This document shows, one piece after another, positions 7,466 through 14,042 of a stretch of 14,307 nucleotides of DNA; within the stretch, counting starts at the first letter, position 1; each line of letters opens with the position of its first letter. The translations under genes were made by a program, and so were the position numbers. The notes beneath the pieces are model-generated. The model saw nothing but the letters and a program-made list of their open reading frames with translations. It was not told where the DNA came from and ran no database searches. Source of the stretch: Bacillota bacterium (GTDB lineage: Bacteria; Bacillota; Negativicutes; Sporomusales; Sporomusaceae); assembly GCA_023443285.1 (NCBI GenBank), contig JAEZVB010000106.1, forward strand, positions 1 through 14,307, given 5' to 3'.

Positions 7466-9268
7466 TTACCGTTTACCGAAATAGCTGCTGCAAATAATTT
7501 TATCAGCTACTTCCCAGCCGCGAACAGCAAATGAGCGTTCCTGCTCGTTTGCCGCCGTACCGATAAACTTGCTGTCAGCCAATACGGCGAAGTCCTTACC
7601 GGTATTGAGTAAATTTCGTCCCATTGCCGTATTTTCATATTGGCTTTGCGCAATCCCCATCAGATATCCGACTGTCGGCAATATATCAATATGCCCTCCA
7701 ATGGTTGTAATCTCCTGACCGCGTAACCCTTTGTGGTAAATGATAAGCGGCACCTTATGGTGATTATCCTGCCACCAGAAGTCGCTAGGGGTGATGGCGT
7801 TTATTTCCTGCGAGTAAAATTTGTGTACACCGGTATGGTCGCCGTAAATGACAATAAGCGTATTGTCCAGCAAATTGGCCTCTTCGAGCTTGTCAAGGAG
7901 GCGACCGATTTGCTCATCAGTATAATGCACGGTATGGAAACTTGCGCCCAACATGGTCCCAACAAATTTCTCGTCTATCTCCAGTTCCTTATATCTGTCA
8001 GGCAGTTCAAAGGTGGTATGGTTTGTCAGTGTAACCAGGAAGGCCAAGAACGGATTGCGTTGTTCGGTGATAATAGGGACAATCTGACGAAAAAATGAGC
8101 CATCACTTAATCCCAGACCAATTTGCTCATCCATAATAAAATTCGAAGAATCCAGACATAGGTTGTAACCAATCGACTCCATATTATACTGCCAATTCCA
8201 GTAAGATTTATTATCAGGATGAATGGCCAGCGTTGTATAACCCTGTTTTTCCATAAGCTCAGGCAACGAGTTATAGGTATTATTCGGATAGCGGAAATAG
8301 GCCGTACCCCGACGCAGCGGATAGATCGACGTATTGGCCATAAACTCGGCATCAGCGGTAGTACCATTGCTGACCTGTTCATAAAAATTAGAAAAATACA
8401 GGCTGCTATTCAACAAACGATTGAGATTGGGCGTAATCTCCTGACCGCCAATAGAGTGATTCAGATAAAAGCCCTCTAATGACTCCACCTGGATGAAAAT
8501 GAGATTTTTACCGGCAAACATACCTTTATATTGGTTGTCAGGCCGGACTTCGCTCTTTTCCTGGTACCAGGCTGTTATCTCAGCCTTATCACTCTCACTG
8601 AGTACCAGCGGTCGGGAATCGGCAATATAGTAGTAGGCATCAAACAAGTGATACCCCAGCGGCGATAATCCGGTCACTGTCTGGCTGGGAGCCCAGCACA
8701 TAGAAAAAAGGTATTGTTTCTGGCCGCGCTCTGCCGACACATCAAACACATAGTGCGCATATAATAGATACACTGCCGCCACACTGAGCAAAGTTATCGC
8801 CAGACGCTTGTTCTTTTCTGACGGCTGACGGCGTTTGTAAGCTAAGCCAGCCATAATCAAAAGTACCGGAATATCCGCAAACAGCAGGAGGTCTTCCTCC
8901 TGGCTCATAGACCAAATACTGCTGCCCAAATTGGCAAGGTTGGCCGCTTGGCATAGAGCATGGACCGATAGGAAGGTGCCAAACGCTCGAAAGTGCCAGA
9001 GATCAAAGAGAAAAAGCAGGGAAATCAACACATTGGCGCCAAGCAACAACCACAAACAGCGCTGCCTTTTTACCAGCAAAACCAAAGCCAGCGGTATAAT
9101 AATAAACGCCAAATATACAGGATAAGTAGGAACAGTTGAGCAGACGTCGGCAAATGCGGCCTTAAAAAATTCCGTACAATTAACAACACCGATCAGAAAT
9201 ACCGATTTAAATAATAAGGCACACAATGCACTTAACCACAACAGCCAAAATTCGTATGCTATTGTCAT
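7466..9268 (-). CDS. LtaS-like membrane sulfatase-fold phosphoglycerol transferase
   Basis: A 600-residue protein with about five N-terminal membrane helices (near 5-25, 50-66, 71-90, 127-143, 157-175) and an extracytoplasmic sulfatase-fold domain (about 250-560), the layout of lipoteichoic acid synthases and related phosphoglycerol transferases. The active-site pattern is complete by motif: Glu262 in QVESLEG, nucleophile Thr304 in NGTTADAEF, Asp477-His478 in YGDHTG, and His417 in TNHTTF. It probably transfers glycerol phosphate from phosphatidylglycerol to a glycolipid or glycan. Its ATG is 5 bp after the arsB stop with only a weak AAGAGA ribosome binding site, suggesting coupled translation. 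If the host is a diderm Negativicute that lacks classical lipoteichoic acid, the acceptor may be something else, such as a periplasmic glucan or envelope lipid. Confidence 0.85.
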   Translation of the reverse strand: MTIAYEFWLLWLSALCALLFKSVFLIGVVNCTEFFKAAFADVCSTVPTYPVYLAFIIIPLALVLLVKRQRCLWLLLGANVLISLLFLFDLWHFRAFGTFLSVHALCQAANLANLGSSIWSMSQEEDLLLFADIPVLLIMAGLAYKRRQPSEKNKRLAITLLSVAAVYLLYAHYVFDVSAERGQKQYLFSMCWAPSQTVTGLSPLGYHLFDAYYYIADSRPLVLSESDKAEITAWYQEKSEVRPDNQYKGMFAGKNLIFIQVESLEGFYLNHSIGGQEITPNLNRLLNSSLYFSNFYEQVSNGTTADAEFMANTSIYPLRRGTAYFRYPNNTYNSLPELMEKQGYTTLAIHPDNKSYWNWQYNMESIGYNLCLDSSNFIMDEQIGLGLSDGSFFRQIVPIITEQRNPFLAFLVTLTNHTTFELPDRYKELEIDEKFVGTMLGASFHTVHYTDEQIGRLLDKLEEANLLDNTLIVIYGDHTGVHKFYSQEINAITPSDFWWQDNHHKVPLIIYHKGLRGQEITTIGGHIDILPTVGYLMGIAQSQYENTAMGRNLLNTGKDFAVLADSKFIGTAANEQERSFAVRGWEVADKIICSSYFGKR

Positions 9269-9273
9269 AAGTC

Positions 9274-10326
9274 TTATTCTCTTATATCGCTGCTTTGGCG
9301 CAAAGCACCCGGCCCATCCTGAGCCACAGCGACTTCAGCCTCCCCAAAAGTTTTCATATCATTAAGCATATGTAAACTGGCATTGATAACCGACATCCCG
9401 AGAGCCGCACCAGTTCCTTCCCCCAGATTCATTTTTAGTTGCAGATAAGCCGGTACATCAAGTAGCGACATGGCTGTTTCGTGCGCCGGCTCTGCGGCAA
9501 AGTGCGAGCCAATTAAATAGGGCTTAACACCAGGCGCCAGGTGCGTAGCAAGCAGCGCGGCCGCAGTTGTAGACAAACCGTCCAATACCACAGCTGCCCG
9601 TCCGGCGGCAGCCCCTAACATAACGCCGACTACCCCGGCAATAGCAAATCCGCCCACTTTAGTAAGTATATCGAGCGGGTCAGAAATATCTGGTTTGTTG
9701 ACTACCAAAGCCGTATTGACAATATCTGCATCCTGCCTAGATAAACCAGGAAGAGGCTTACCATGGTAGCAGGTGACGATGGTCTGGGCGGTAATCAGCC
9801 CCCCACGTCCTATTTCTCCCAGTCCGATTACCTTAGCGCCGCGATCAAGCTCAGCACTGACTATTTTTATGCCTACCTCAATGGCTTTTAGCGCTTGTTC
9901 GCGGGTCATAGCCGGCTCCTCCAAACTATTTTTGCTACCATAAGCCAGTTTTTTTCGGTATAAATCAGGATGCTCTGGCAGCTCTGCGTCAACACCGATA
10001 TCCACCATAACTAGGTTAGCCTGAACATGATCGCCAAATACCCGGATGGGTGCCTGCCCCTGACAAAAGCCGGTCACGCGGGCAGTTGTCGGTAGCTGCT
10101 GCAGCTCAGTTGTCCCTGTTACATTATTATCGGCAGCCATGATAATGATACTTTTTTTCAGAGTACGTGGCCGGGGATCTCCGGTAATACCGGCAAGCTT
10201 ACAGGCGATATGTTCAAAAGCGTGCAGACTGTGTAATGGTTTGGTCAGATTATCGACTCGTAGTTGACACCGTTCCATAGCCGCATTATCAAGTGGTTGA
10301 ATAGCTGCAATTATATCTTCAAACAT
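9274..10326 (-). CDS. arsB: ArsB-like CobT homologue, partner subunit of phenol phosphoribosyltransferase
   Basis: A 350-residue homologue of nicotinate-nucleotide:dimethylbenzimidazole phosphoribosyltransferase (CobT). It keeps the fold signatures (PAMTREQA, VGGFAIAG, LGAAAGRAAVVLDGLSTTAAAL, SHFAAEPAH) and LGEGTGA with Glu303, the residue matching the CobT catalytic Glu. However, the usual DHG loop reads ADNNV (65-69), the phosphate-binding GEMGxxNTT reads GEIGRGGLIT (170-179), and the GRGTG loop is missing. These losses fit the ArsB subunit of S. ovata ArsAB, described as the non-catalytic half of the heterodimer. The ATG lies inside the arsA end (8-bp overlap) behind GGGAGG, so the subunits are made together. 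A C-terminal extension of about 25 residues follows the last family motif. A plain second CobT is the alternative. Confidence 0.82.
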   Translation of the reverse strand: MFEDIIAAIQPLDNAAMERCQLRVDNLTKPLHSLHAFEHIACKLAGITGDPRPRTLKKSIIIMAADNNVTGTTELQQLPTTARVTGFCQGQAPIRVFGDHVQANLVMVDIGVDAELPEHPDLYRKKLAYGSKNSLEEPAMTREQALKAIEVGIKIVSAELDRGAKVIGLGEIGRGGLITAQTIVTCYHGKPLPGLSRQDADIVNTALVVNKPDISDPLDILTKVGGFAIAGVVGVMLGAAAGRAAVVLDGLSTTAAALLATHLAPGVKPYLIGSHFAAEPAHETAMSLLDVPAYLQLKMNLGEGTGAALGMSVINASLHMLNDMKTFGEAEVAVAQDGPGALRQSSDIRE

Positions 10327-11359
10327 TGGCTTTGCCTCCCGTATTATGTAGCAACTTAATAGCTATATAAAGCATATCGACAACCATGGAAGCGCCAATG
10401 GCTTCCCCCAGCTTGACTCCCAGCTCCAAACAAGCCTCTAAATGCAGATAACGCAAGGCAATAATATGAGCTGGTTCACCCGACAGGTGCGAGGCAAACA
10501 TATACTCTTTACTCATTGGATGAATGGCATTGGCGATTAAAGCTGCTGCCGTAGTATTAAGTCCATCAATGACGACAGCGCAACGGTTGGCAGCTGCTCC
10601 CAAGATTACACCGGCTAAGGCACCTAGTTCAAAGCCGCCAACTTTAGCAAGAACATCCAGACCATCCTGAGGGTCAGGTCTATTAATGGCCAAAGCGCGG
10701 CCAACTATGTCCATCTTGGTTTTCAGCCGGCTGTCCGAAATGCCGGTACCCCGCCCAGTAACCTTTTCCGGCGGCAGTCCAGTAAACGCCCCCACAATAG
10801 TGGCGCTTGAGGTTGTATTACTTATCCCCATCTCTCCCAGGCTAAAACAGCGATAACCATGTTTAACCCGGTCATTTACAATCTCGATGCCTGTCTCCAC
10901 TGCCTGGATGGCCTGCTCACGCGTCATGGCCGGGCCTTGGGTAAAATCCTGAGTTCCATAGGCGATCTTCCGATGCCACAGTCCCGGAACATGCGAGAGA
11001 TCACCGGCGACCCCCATGTCAACCACCACCATGTCTGCCCCGCAAAAATTGGCAAACGCATTGGCACTCGCGCCCTTGGAGATAAGATAATTGGCCGTCA
11101 TATGAATGGTGGTTTCTATTGGATATGCACTGACCACACGTTTGGCTACACCGTGATCAGCCGAAGCCACCACCATACAAGTTTTTGGCAATGCCGGATT
11201 CGTTTCACCGGTTATGCCGGCATATTGCTCTACCATAGTTTCCAGTCGTCCCAGACTACCTGTTGACTGCAGCAAGTTCTTCAGCCTGGCCTGTACCTGT
11301 TCTTTAATTGCTATATCCGGCATCATAATTTTTGTTAAGGTTTCCTGCAGTAAATTCAT
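10319..11359 (-). CDS. arsA: ArsA-like CobT homologue, catalytic subunit for phenolic lower-ligand activation
   Basis: A 346-residue cytosolic CobT-family enzyme that would transfer the phosphoribosyl group of nicotinate mononucleotide to a phenolic base (phenol or p-cresol), giving the nucleotide joined later to the corrin ring. It has the full CobT set: SLGRLE (35-40), ADHGVA (67-72), GEMGISNTT (175-183), GRGTGISD (202-209), Lys215, VGGFELGALAG (240-250), SHLSGEPAH (290-298) and Glu319 in LGEAIGA. Glu176, Lys215 and Glu319 keep the spacing of Salmonella Glu174, Lys213 and Glu317. The common LGEGTGA has become LGEAIGA, and TTIHM replaces the more usual T-x-Q-M; both may reflect the different base. 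ATG at 11359 is preferred because GGGGG lies five bases upstream; the in-frame ATG at 11371 has no such site. Expression is under a cobalamin riboswitch. Confidence 0.85.
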   Translation of the reverse strand: MNLLQETLTKIMMPDIAIKEQVQARLKNLLQSTGSLGRLETMVEQYAGITGETNPALPKTCMVVASADHGVAKRVVSAYPIETTIHMTANYLISKGASANAFANFCGADMVVVDMGVAGDLSHVPGLWHRKIAYGTQDFTQGPAMTREQAIQAVETGIEIVNDRVKHGYRCFSLGEMGISNTTSSATIVGAFTGLPPEKVTGRGTGISDSRLKTKMDIVGRALAINRPDPQDGLDVLAKVGGFELGALAGVILGAAANRCAVVIDGLNTTAAALIANAIHPMSKEYMFASHLSGEPAHIIALRYLHLEACLELGVKLGEAIGASMVVDMLYIAIKLLHNTGGKANV

Positions 11360-11468
11360 ACTAACCCCCATTTAAATTTTGTTTCATTTAGAAGAACAGT
11401 TGTGGCTTGCCACGGCCAACGCTTACACAGACAAAATAAAGTTGAAATTTTTACCTAGAGAAAATCAA

Positions 11469-11500
11469 AAGGCTTTTTTGGTTAAGCCCAAAAAAGCCTT
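11469..11500 (-). terminator. Riboswitch-controlled terminator before arsA
   Basis: A perfect 13-bp stem (AAGGCTTTTTTGG / CCAAAAAAGCCTT) with a 6-nt loop, followed on the minus strand by TTGATTTTCTC. It lies 23 bases after the B12-box aptamer and about 110 bases before the arsA start, so it looks like the expression platform. A short upstream CCTTC (11514-11510) can pair with GAAGG at the stem base (11501-11497) and could act as a competing antiterminator; that pairing is weak and inferred. Confidence 0.82.
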
Positions 11501-11523
11501 CTCGTCCATGAAGGATGGTTTTG

Positions 11524-11689
11524 CGGTAAAGGCAGGTCTCCTGGCTCCCGGTTCATCGATTCTTACGCCTTCCCCTTGCGAGTGGCTGTGTAAGTTCTTC
11601 CCGGTACAGTGGTGGGCCCGCGCCTATGTATGGTGTTCCCATACTCAGACTTCCCTATTCTCCCCCGGTATTCGTGGGCACCTTAACCG
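11524..11689 (-). promoter_or_regulatory. Cobalamin riboswitch aptamer upstream of arsAB
   Basis: The canonical B12 box AGCCAGGAGACCTGCC lies on the minus strand at 11546-11531. Other conserved aptamer blocks occur in order 5' of it: AAGGTGCC at the start, GGGAA, the GGCGCGGGCCCACCACTGTA block, CAGCCACTCG and GGGGAAGGCG. The closing helix pairs CGGTTAAGG (11689-11681) with CCTTTACCG (11532-11524), with one mismatch. Cobamide binding is expected to favour the downstream terminator and turn arsAB off. This is a typical full-length aptamer of about 165 nt. Confidence 0.93.
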
Positions 11690-11715
11690 TATATTTTATG
11701 AAATTTCCTGTGGTC

Positions 11716-11745
11716 ATTATAACAAAATAACCAACACTGCGTCAA
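11716..11745 (-). promoter_or_regulatory. Promoter of the riboswitch-arsAB transcript
   Basis: On the minus strand, TTGACG (11745-11740) and a perfect TATAAT (11721-11716) are 18 bases apart. Transcription would begin near 11709, about 20 bases before the closing helix of the riboswitch. The promoter lies between the merR stop (11777) and the leader, so arsAB is its own unit. Confidence 0.85.
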
Positions 11746-11776
11746 TATTGAGTCCAATTAAACCTACTATTGTTTG

Positions 11777-12313
11777 TTATTGCCCTGATTGTCTAGACCA
11801 CCTTCTAGTCTCTATTATATCTTCCGGTGACAGACCCATGGCCTCCAAGAGCAACTGGTGACGCTCCGGATAAGCTAATTCAAATTCATGATGAAACTGC
11901 CAGCGTATTTCGCTGCTAATGCCAACCCTGTCGAATAGCATCGTCAGCTTTTCAAAATCAAGGTCTGGTGTGGGCTTCCATATGCTTTCATTTTGGAGCA
12001 AAGTAATAATATATTGCTGTTGCTGGCGCAACTTGTTTATTTCAATGTTCAACTCCTCAAACCGCAGTTGTAGCTGCTCTGCGGCACTACTATTTTGCTT
12101 ATCCAAAATATGTTTTATTTTTTCAAGAGGCAGACCAGCCTCTCGGTAAATACAGATTTGACTTAACCTTGCCATGTCAGCCTCAGAGTAAAGCCGGTAT
12201 TTTCCGTTTCCCCGTTTAGTTGGCGATAACAAACCAATCGAATCATAATATAAGAGGGCACTTCTTGATAGATTAAACCTCCGCGACAGCTTGCCGACAG
12301 TATACATTTCCAT
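11777..12313 (-). CDS. MerR family transcriptional regulator
   Basis: A 178-residue regulator. Residues 4-23 form the MerR helix-turn-helix (TVGKLSRRFNLSRSALLYYD), followed by the wing with GLLSPTKRGNGKYRLYSEAD and a dimerisation coiled coil (about 78-108). The C-terminal 65 residues (WxFHHEFELAYPERHQLLLEAMGLSPEDI) resemble a C-terminal block found in other MerR-like regulators. The protein has only one cysteine (Cys54), so it is not a classical metal sensor such as MerR or CueR. The ligand and target genes are not evident; it has its own promoter and sits upstream of the arsAB promoter in the same direction. ATG at 12313 has GGGGGC eight bases upstream. Confidence 0.88.
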   Translation of the reverse strand: MEMYTVGKLSRRFNLSRSALLYYDSIGLLSPTKRGNGKYRLYSEADMARLSQICIYREAGLPLEKIKHILDKQNSSAAEQLQLRFEELNIEINKLRQQQQYIITLLQNESIWKPTPDLDFEKLTMLFDRVGISSEIRWQFHHEFELAYPERHQLLLEAMGLSPEDIIETRRWSRQSGQ

Positions 12314-12352
12314 AGCAAATGCCCCCTATCCATCTTTTAAGTCACTATCTTA

Positions 12353-12381
12353 ACTTTACACAAAAATGCTTATTTTTTCAA
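12353..12381 (-). promoter_or_regulatory. Promoter of the merR-family gene
   Basis: On the minus strand, TTGAAA (12381-12376) is separated by 17 bases from TAAAGT (12358-12353), with TG upstream of the -10. A small inverted repeat TTAAG/CTTAA (minus strand, about 12352-12336) lies just downstream and could serve autoregulation. The spacer is normal length, unlike the long spacers of MerR-activated promoters. Confidence 0.65.
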
Positions 12382-12421
12382 CAACCCTTTAGCGAAGCAA
12401 GTCTCCTGGCAACTAAAAAAC

Positions 12422-12450
12422 AACCGGCTGGTTACAATTACCAGCCGGTT
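12422..12450 (-). terminator. Intrinsic terminator of the branched-chain receptor gene
   Basis: A perfect 11-bp GC-rich stem (AACCGGCTGGT / ACCAGCCGGTT) with a 7-nt loop, followed on the minus strand by GTTTTTTAG. It lies 21 bp after the stop of the receptor gene and isolates it from merR. Confidence 0.93.
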
Positions 12451-12471
12451 AACTCTTTAACTACTTAGACC

Positions 12472-13638
12472 TTACGGTTTTACAGTTGCTTTAAACATTT
12501 GTTTGCCGTCTTTCATTTCAATGATAACGGCATTTTTTACAGCATCATGGGTCGCGTTTAAGGTGGTAGAACCGGTTACGGTTACAAAATCCTTAGTTGC
12601 AGCTAATGCTTCGCGGATTTTGGCCGGTTCAGTGCTGTTGGCACGTTTGATGGCGTCAATAAGCACGTTAGCAGCATCATAACCAAGTACTGACATAGCA
12701 TCAGGTGCTTGGCCATATTCCTTTTTGTAAGCTTCTACAAAAGCTTTGGAAGCAGCACTAGTGTCATCAACCGAATAGTGATTGGTGAAATACGTATTGT
12801 TCAGGGCAGCAGCCGTACCGATTTCCACTAATTTGGGGGAATCCCAGCCGTCGCCACCAACAATGGGGATATTAATTCCCAGTTCACGAGCTTGTTTTAC
12901 AATTTTACCAACCTCTTCATAGTAGCCAGGAACATAAAGAACTTCAGCATTAAGGGCTTTAACTTTAGTCAAAATGGTTTTGAAATCCTGGTCTTTTTGC
13001 AGATATGCTTCTTCACCAAGTACAGTTCCGCCGCCTTTAGTGAAAGCATCTTTAAAGAAAGCAGCTAAGCCTTTGCTATAATCACTGCTGCTGTCAACCA
13101 GCATAACGGTTTTTTTGAGTTTTAAGGTATTAAGTACAAAGTTGGCACCAACTGTTCCTTGGAATGGGTCAATAAAACAAACACGGAAAGTATAGTCTTT
13201 TACTTTATTGGTTTTTTCATCAACAGTTACTTTTGGATTAGTTGCACCAACTGCCAAAAAAGGAACCTTGGCAGATTCGGCCACACTGGAGGCAGCAATA
13301 GCATTGGAGCTGGCAAACATCCCGGTAATGGCTACCACTTTATCCTGGGTTGCCAGTTTGGTCATAGCGTTCGCAGCTTCTGACGGTTCACTTTTGTTAT
13401 CAGCAACAACGGCTTGGATCTGTTTACCTAGTACACCGCCTTTGGCATTCGCTTCTTTAATTGCCATTTTTGCACCATTGGCAGACGAGGTACCCATTGT
13501 GGCGTTACCGCCAGTCATTTCATTAAGAAGACCGATTTTGATCTCATTCGAAGACATGCCGCCACAGCCGGCTAGCATACCGGCCATAAGTAATACTACT
13601 GTTAGCACGGCTACCATTCTTACACTTGTCTTGCTCAT
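12472..13638 (-). CDS. ABC transporter substrate-binding lipoprotein, branched-chain amino acid type
   Basis: A 388-residue exported lipoprotein of the Leu/Ile/Val-binding (LivJ, Peripla_BP_6) family. The signal peptide (MSKTSVRMVAVLTVV...) ends in a lipobox LAGC with Cys25 as the lipidated residue. The mature part begins with the family's IKIGLLNEMTGGNATMG and continues with NGAKMAIKEANAKGGVLGKQI, SSSDYSKGLAAFFKDAF and VLGYDAANVLIDAI. ATG at 13638 is chosen because it directly precedes the signal peptide and has GGGGGAG ten bases upstream; an in-frame start at 13692 would add 18 charged residues before it. It is monocistronic, with its own promoter and terminator. No LivHMGF permease or ATPase genes lie beside it in the window. 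The ligand may be a branched-chain amino acid or another small molecule; receptors of this family vary widely. Confidence 0.92.
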   Translation of the reverse strand: MSKTSVRMVAVLTVVLLMAGMLAGCGGMSSNEIKIGLLNEMTGGNATMGTSSANGAKMAIKEANAKGGVLGKQIQAVVADNKSEPSEAANAMTKLATQDKVVAITGMFASSNAIAASSVAESAKVPFLAVGATNPKVTVDEKTNKVKDYTFRVCFIDPFQGTVGANFVLNTLKLKKTVMLVDSSSDYSKGLAAFFKDAFTKGGGTVLGEEAYLQKDQDFKTILTKVKALNAEVLYVPGYYEEVGKIVKQARELGINIPIVGGDGWDSPKLVEIGTAAALNNTYFTNHYSVDDTSAASKAFVEAYKKEYGQAPDAMSVLGYDAANVLIDAIKRANSTEPAKIREALAATKDFVTVTGSTTLNATHDAVKNAVIIEMKDGKQMFKATVKP

Positions 13639-13756
13639 TTGTATAATTCTCCCCCTCTTTTTTGGCCGCACTAACTTGCCTTGCATATACAAATCCCCGT
13701 ATAACTACAACGAATTCGCTTCAGGCTATAGAAACGCTGGCCTTTAAAAAAACACC

Positions 13757-13785
13757 ATAAAAGTATACTGTCCAAATACTTTTAT
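13757..13785 (-). other. Hairpin in the leader of the receptor gene
   Basis: A perfect 10-bp inverted repeat (ATAAAAGTAT / ATACTTTTAT) with a 9-nt loop, followed on the minus strand by GGTGTTTTTTT and on the plus strand by AGTATTTTTTT. It lies inside the presumed 175-nt leader of the receptor gene, where it could act as a weak attenuator or as a protein-binding site. The stem has a single G-C pair, so termination would be weak. Confidence 0.5.
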
Positions 13786-13819
13786 AGTATTTTTTTAATC
13801 TTGTTCATTATAGTTCTAC

Positions 13820-13848
13820 ATTATATTACATCATATAGGCTTTTTCAA
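13820..13848 (-). promoter_or_regulatory. Promoter of the branched-chain receptor gene
   Basis: On the minus strand, TTGAAA (13848-13843) and a perfect TATAAT (13825-13820) are 17 bases apart. Transcription would start near 13813, leaving about 175 nt of leader before the ATG at 13638. I see no T-box or other known riboswitch motif in the leader. Confidence 0.75.
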
Positions 13849-13880
13849 GATAGCTAGTTATAGTTATCACTAATTATCTT
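13847..13880. repeat. Imperfect inverted repeat next to the receptor promoter
   Basis: AAGATA-gc-TAGT and ACTA-at-TATCTT form an imperfect dyad with a 10-nt centre, touching the -35 box at 13843-13848. Its place just upstream of the promoter suggests an activator or repressor site, but the region is very AT-rich and chance is possible. The remaining stretch, 13881-13999, is AT-rich and shows nothing else I can name. Confidence 0.35.
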
Positions 13881-13999
13881 AAAATATTTTACTCTTTGTA
13901 CACTCTACGAGAACGCTGTCGGTTTTTGTCTTTACCATGCGTTATTATACATTATTTTCATAATATTTACTTATTTTTCTCCTCTTCGAGCAAAGAAAA

Positions 14000-14035
14000 A
14001 AGTGTGCCTTTTTTTTGTATAGGATAGGCACACTT
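14000..14035 (-). terminator. Intrinsic terminator of the TctC gene
   Basis: A perfect 10-bp stem (AAGTGTGCCT / AGGCACACTT) with a 16-nt loop, followed on the minus strand by TTTTCTTTG. It begins 8 bp after the tctC stop codon. Confidence 0.85.
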
Positions 14036-14042
14036 CGTGTCC

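Noticed and set aside
7009..7497. 162-codon plus-strand ORF opposite trkA
   Set aside because: It is antisense to the first Rossmann domain of TrkA, with a Ser/Thr/Ala-rich composition and no ribosome binding site or domain.
9274..11371. cobT pair as a recent duplication or assembly artefact
   Set aside because: The two proteins differ throughout, with different motif states and loop lengths, so they are old paralogues.
11379..11861. 160-codon plus-strand ORF over the arsA leader and the merR end
   Set aside because: It runs antisense through a clear cobalamin riboswitch and terminator, has no ribosome binding site and its product resembles no known protein.
13639..13692. Eighteen-residue extension before the receptor signal peptide
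   Set aside because: The added residues are basic and polar and would bury the lipoprotein signal peptide; the ATG at 13638 has its own ribosome binding site.
13208..13747. 179-codon plus-strand ORF opposite the branched-chain receptor gene
   Set aside because: It is antisense to a well-supported lipoprotein gene; its hydrophobic, Ala/Leu/Ile-rich content is what antisense reading of that gene gives.
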